Shown here: in pieces, positions 62,586 to 64,000 of the stretch
How positions within the stretch are numbered: position 1 is the first letter of the stretch
Layout of the letters: each line of letters begins with the position of its first letter
Source of the DNA: Cymbidium sinense
Lineage: Eukaryota > Streptophyta > Magnoliopsida > Asparagales > Orchidaceae
Reading direction: 5' to 3'
Assembly: GCA_021442155.1 (NCBI GenBank)
Contig: CM038221.1
Coordinates: 29,293,906-29,357,905 of the forward strand
DNA length: 64,000 bases
The notes under the pieces: model-generated
Database searches by the model: none
What the model saw: only the letters and a program-made list of their open reading frames with translations
Told to the model about the DNA's origin: nothing
Made by a program: the position numbers and the translations under genes

Positions 62586-64000
62586 ATGGCGGCGGCCACA
62601 AAGCCCCAAAACACAGCTCTATTGTTTCTCTTCCTCCCCGCCATTCTGGCCGCTGCCATGGAATACCAGTCCTTTGTCGTCACGCCGCTTCAGAATCGCC
62701 CAGCCCTACGGCCTGACGACGATCTCCTTTCCTGGACCTTCGATGAGGAAACCCTAACCAGGGAGGAAGCCGCAACCGCTGAAACCCTAACCTCTCTCCG
62801 TATCGACCTCGCCCACCGCGATTCGCTCCTCGCCAGTAACCACACGCCGGAGCAAGTTTTCCGACTCCTCCTTGACCGCGACGCCGCTCGGGTGTCAAAT
62901 ATCGAGGAGACCCTAGTATCGGCTGCGCCAGTCGGGCCGGCGCCGGTCTCTGGGAATCGGACGCACCGCGGACGGAGAAGCTTTAGCAGCGCGGTGGTTT
63001 CTGGGCTTGCTCAAGGTAGCGGTGAGTATTTCACCCGGATCGGGATTGGAACCCCGGCGAGATACGCTTACATGGTGCTTGACACCGGTAGCGACGTGGT
63101 CTGGCTACAATGCGCTCCATGCCGGCGGTGCTACACCCAATCCGACCCCATCTTTGACCCTCGCCTTTCCAGCACCTTTGATGTCGTTCCCTGTGGCGCC
63201 GATCTCTGCCACCGCCTTGACGTCGCCGGATGCGATACCCGTCGTCTTTCCTGCCTCTACCAAGTCTCCTACGGCGACGGGTCCCTCACCACCGGCGAGT
63301 TTGCAACTGAAACACTCACATTCCGTGGTGGCGCCCGCGTCGCCCACATTGCGTTGGGCTGCGGCCACGACAACGAAGGCCTCTTCGTCGCCGCTGCCGG
63401 CCTCCTCGGCCTTGGCCGCGGCAGCCTCTCCTTCCCTACCCAAGCCGGACGCAGATTCAACCGCCGATTCTCGTACTGCCTCGTCGACCGGACATCTTCG
63501 ACCTCCGCCGCCGTCACTTCCCGGACTTCCTCCGTGGTCTTCGGCGACGCGGCGATACCAAGGGCGACGCTGCCGTTGACAGCTTTCACACCGATGGTGC
63601 GGAATCCAAAGATGGACACGTTCTACTACGTGGAGGTGACGGGTTTGAGTGTGGGAGGGACCAGGGTCACCGGAGTAACGGGGTCGGAGCTGCGACTGGA
63701 TCCGGCTACGGGGAGGGGAGGGGTGATCGTTGATTCCGGCACCTCGGTGACTCGGCTCGCGAGATCGGCCTATGCAGCGCTGCGAGATGCGTTCAAGGCC
63801 GGGGCGACAGAGTCTGGCCTAAGATCGTCCTCGGGAGGGTTTTCGCTCTTTGATACATGTTATGATCTCGCAGGGAAGACGGAGGTAAAGGTTCCGACAG
63901 TGGTGATACACCTCGCCGGCGGCTCCAACGTCTCTTTGCCCGCGGAGAACTACCTGATTCCGGTGGATACGAGGGGGACATTCTGCTTTGCGTTCGCCGG
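62586..64000 (+). CDS. Nepenthesin-like aspartic protease, partial at right edge
   Basis: A single open frame runs from ATG at 62586 (context CCACCATGGCG) to the window edge: 471 codons without a stop or intron. A hydrophobic signal peptide (residues 8-24) is followed by a propeptide. The peptidase A1 fold comes next, with its first catalytic site DTGS at Asp166 (LDTGSDVVWLQC). After it are the cysteine-rich nepenthesin insert (CAPCRRCYTQSDPIFDP), the flap (YQVSYGDGSLTTGEF), GCGHDNEGLF and GLLGLGRGSLSFP. The second catalytic site is DSGT at Asp383 (VDSGTSVTRL), followed by FDTCYDL. This is the plant A1 subfamily with ASPG1/ASPG2 and APF2-like members, secreted or apoplastic proteases. About 25-35 C-terminal residues should lie beyond the edge. 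The frame is very GC-rich, as in monocot genes; shorter frames on both strands here are shadows. Confidence 0.95.
   Translation, partial: MAAATKPQNTALLFLFLPAILAAAMEYQSFVVTPLQNRPALRPDDDLLSWTFDEETLTREEAATAETLTSLRIDLAHRDSLLASNHTPEQVFRLLLDRDAARVSNIEETLVSAAPVGPAPVSGNRTHRGRRSFSSAVVSGLAQGSGEYFTRIGIGTPARYAYMVLDTGSDVVWLQCAPCRRCYTQSDPIFDPRLSSTFDVVPCGADLCHRLDVAGCDTRRLSCLYQVSYGDGSLTTGEFATETLTFRGGARVAHIALGCGHDNEGLFVAAAGLLGLGRGSLSFPTQAGRRFNRRFSYCLVDRTSSTSAAVTSRTSSVVFGDAAIPRATLPLTAFTPMVRNPKMDTFYYVEVTGLSVGGTRVTGVTGSELRLDPATGRGGVIVDSGTSVTRLARSAYAALRDAFKAGATESGLRSSSGGFSLFDTCYDLAGKTEVKVPTVVIHLAGGSNVSLPAENYLIPVDTRGTFCFAFA

Noticed and set aside
63007..63619. Open frames of up to 190 codons on both strands inside the protease
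   Set aside because: Out-of-frame shadows of the aspartic protease frame, caused by its high GC content.

Overview
The window is nuclear DNA of a seed plant. The evidence is introns with GT-AG borders, plant-type LINE, copia and gypsy retroelements, Tourist-type MITEs and two recognisable plant gene families. The very GC-rich coding sequence at the right end, set in AT-rich intergenic DNA, suggests a monocot, but I cannot name the species. A run of exactly 100 N (46567-46666) marks a scaffold gap, so this is a draft assembly.

Layout: 1-7465 is AT-rich DNA with a duplicated, decayed module, an unrecognised exon-like patch and several MITEs. 7466-11064 (minus) is a four-exon gene for a cytochrome b561/DOMON membrane protein. 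Its exon 2 is one base short, so as assembled the reading frame breaks. 11738-17568 is a near-complete L1-type LINE (minus) with a 12-bp target-site duplication; it lies about 0.7 kb upstream of the b561 gene. 17569-46566 is a retrotransposon nest. A Ty3/gypsy element of probable Tat lineage (minus) is cut inside its integrase by a ~7.7 kb LTR-like unit (minus). That unit is itself cut by a second copy of the same family (plus, 7.27 kb). A third copy (plus, 7.52 kb) sits to the left. All three have TG...CA-type ends, 5-bp target duplications and no coding capacity. I read them as solo LTRs of unusual length.

46667-62340 is AT-rich intergenic DNA. It holds an orphan last exon (47547-47669, minus), four diverged copia-type LTRs with conserved TATA boxes and GC-rich inserts, two tandem arrays, MITEs, two short poly(A) retroposons and an orphan GC-rich promoter-like patch. 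62586-64000 is an intronless nepenthesin-like aspartic protease gene, open through the right edge of the window.

Only two genes are well supported, and nothing suggests they work together. The b561/DOMON protein would move electrons across a membrane, probably with ascorbate as donor. The protease would act in the secretory pathway or apoplast. The most unusual content is the nested family of ~7.5 kb LTR-like units, each with a dense cluster of TTGAC[C/T] (W-box-like) words and a CpG/GATC-rich island.
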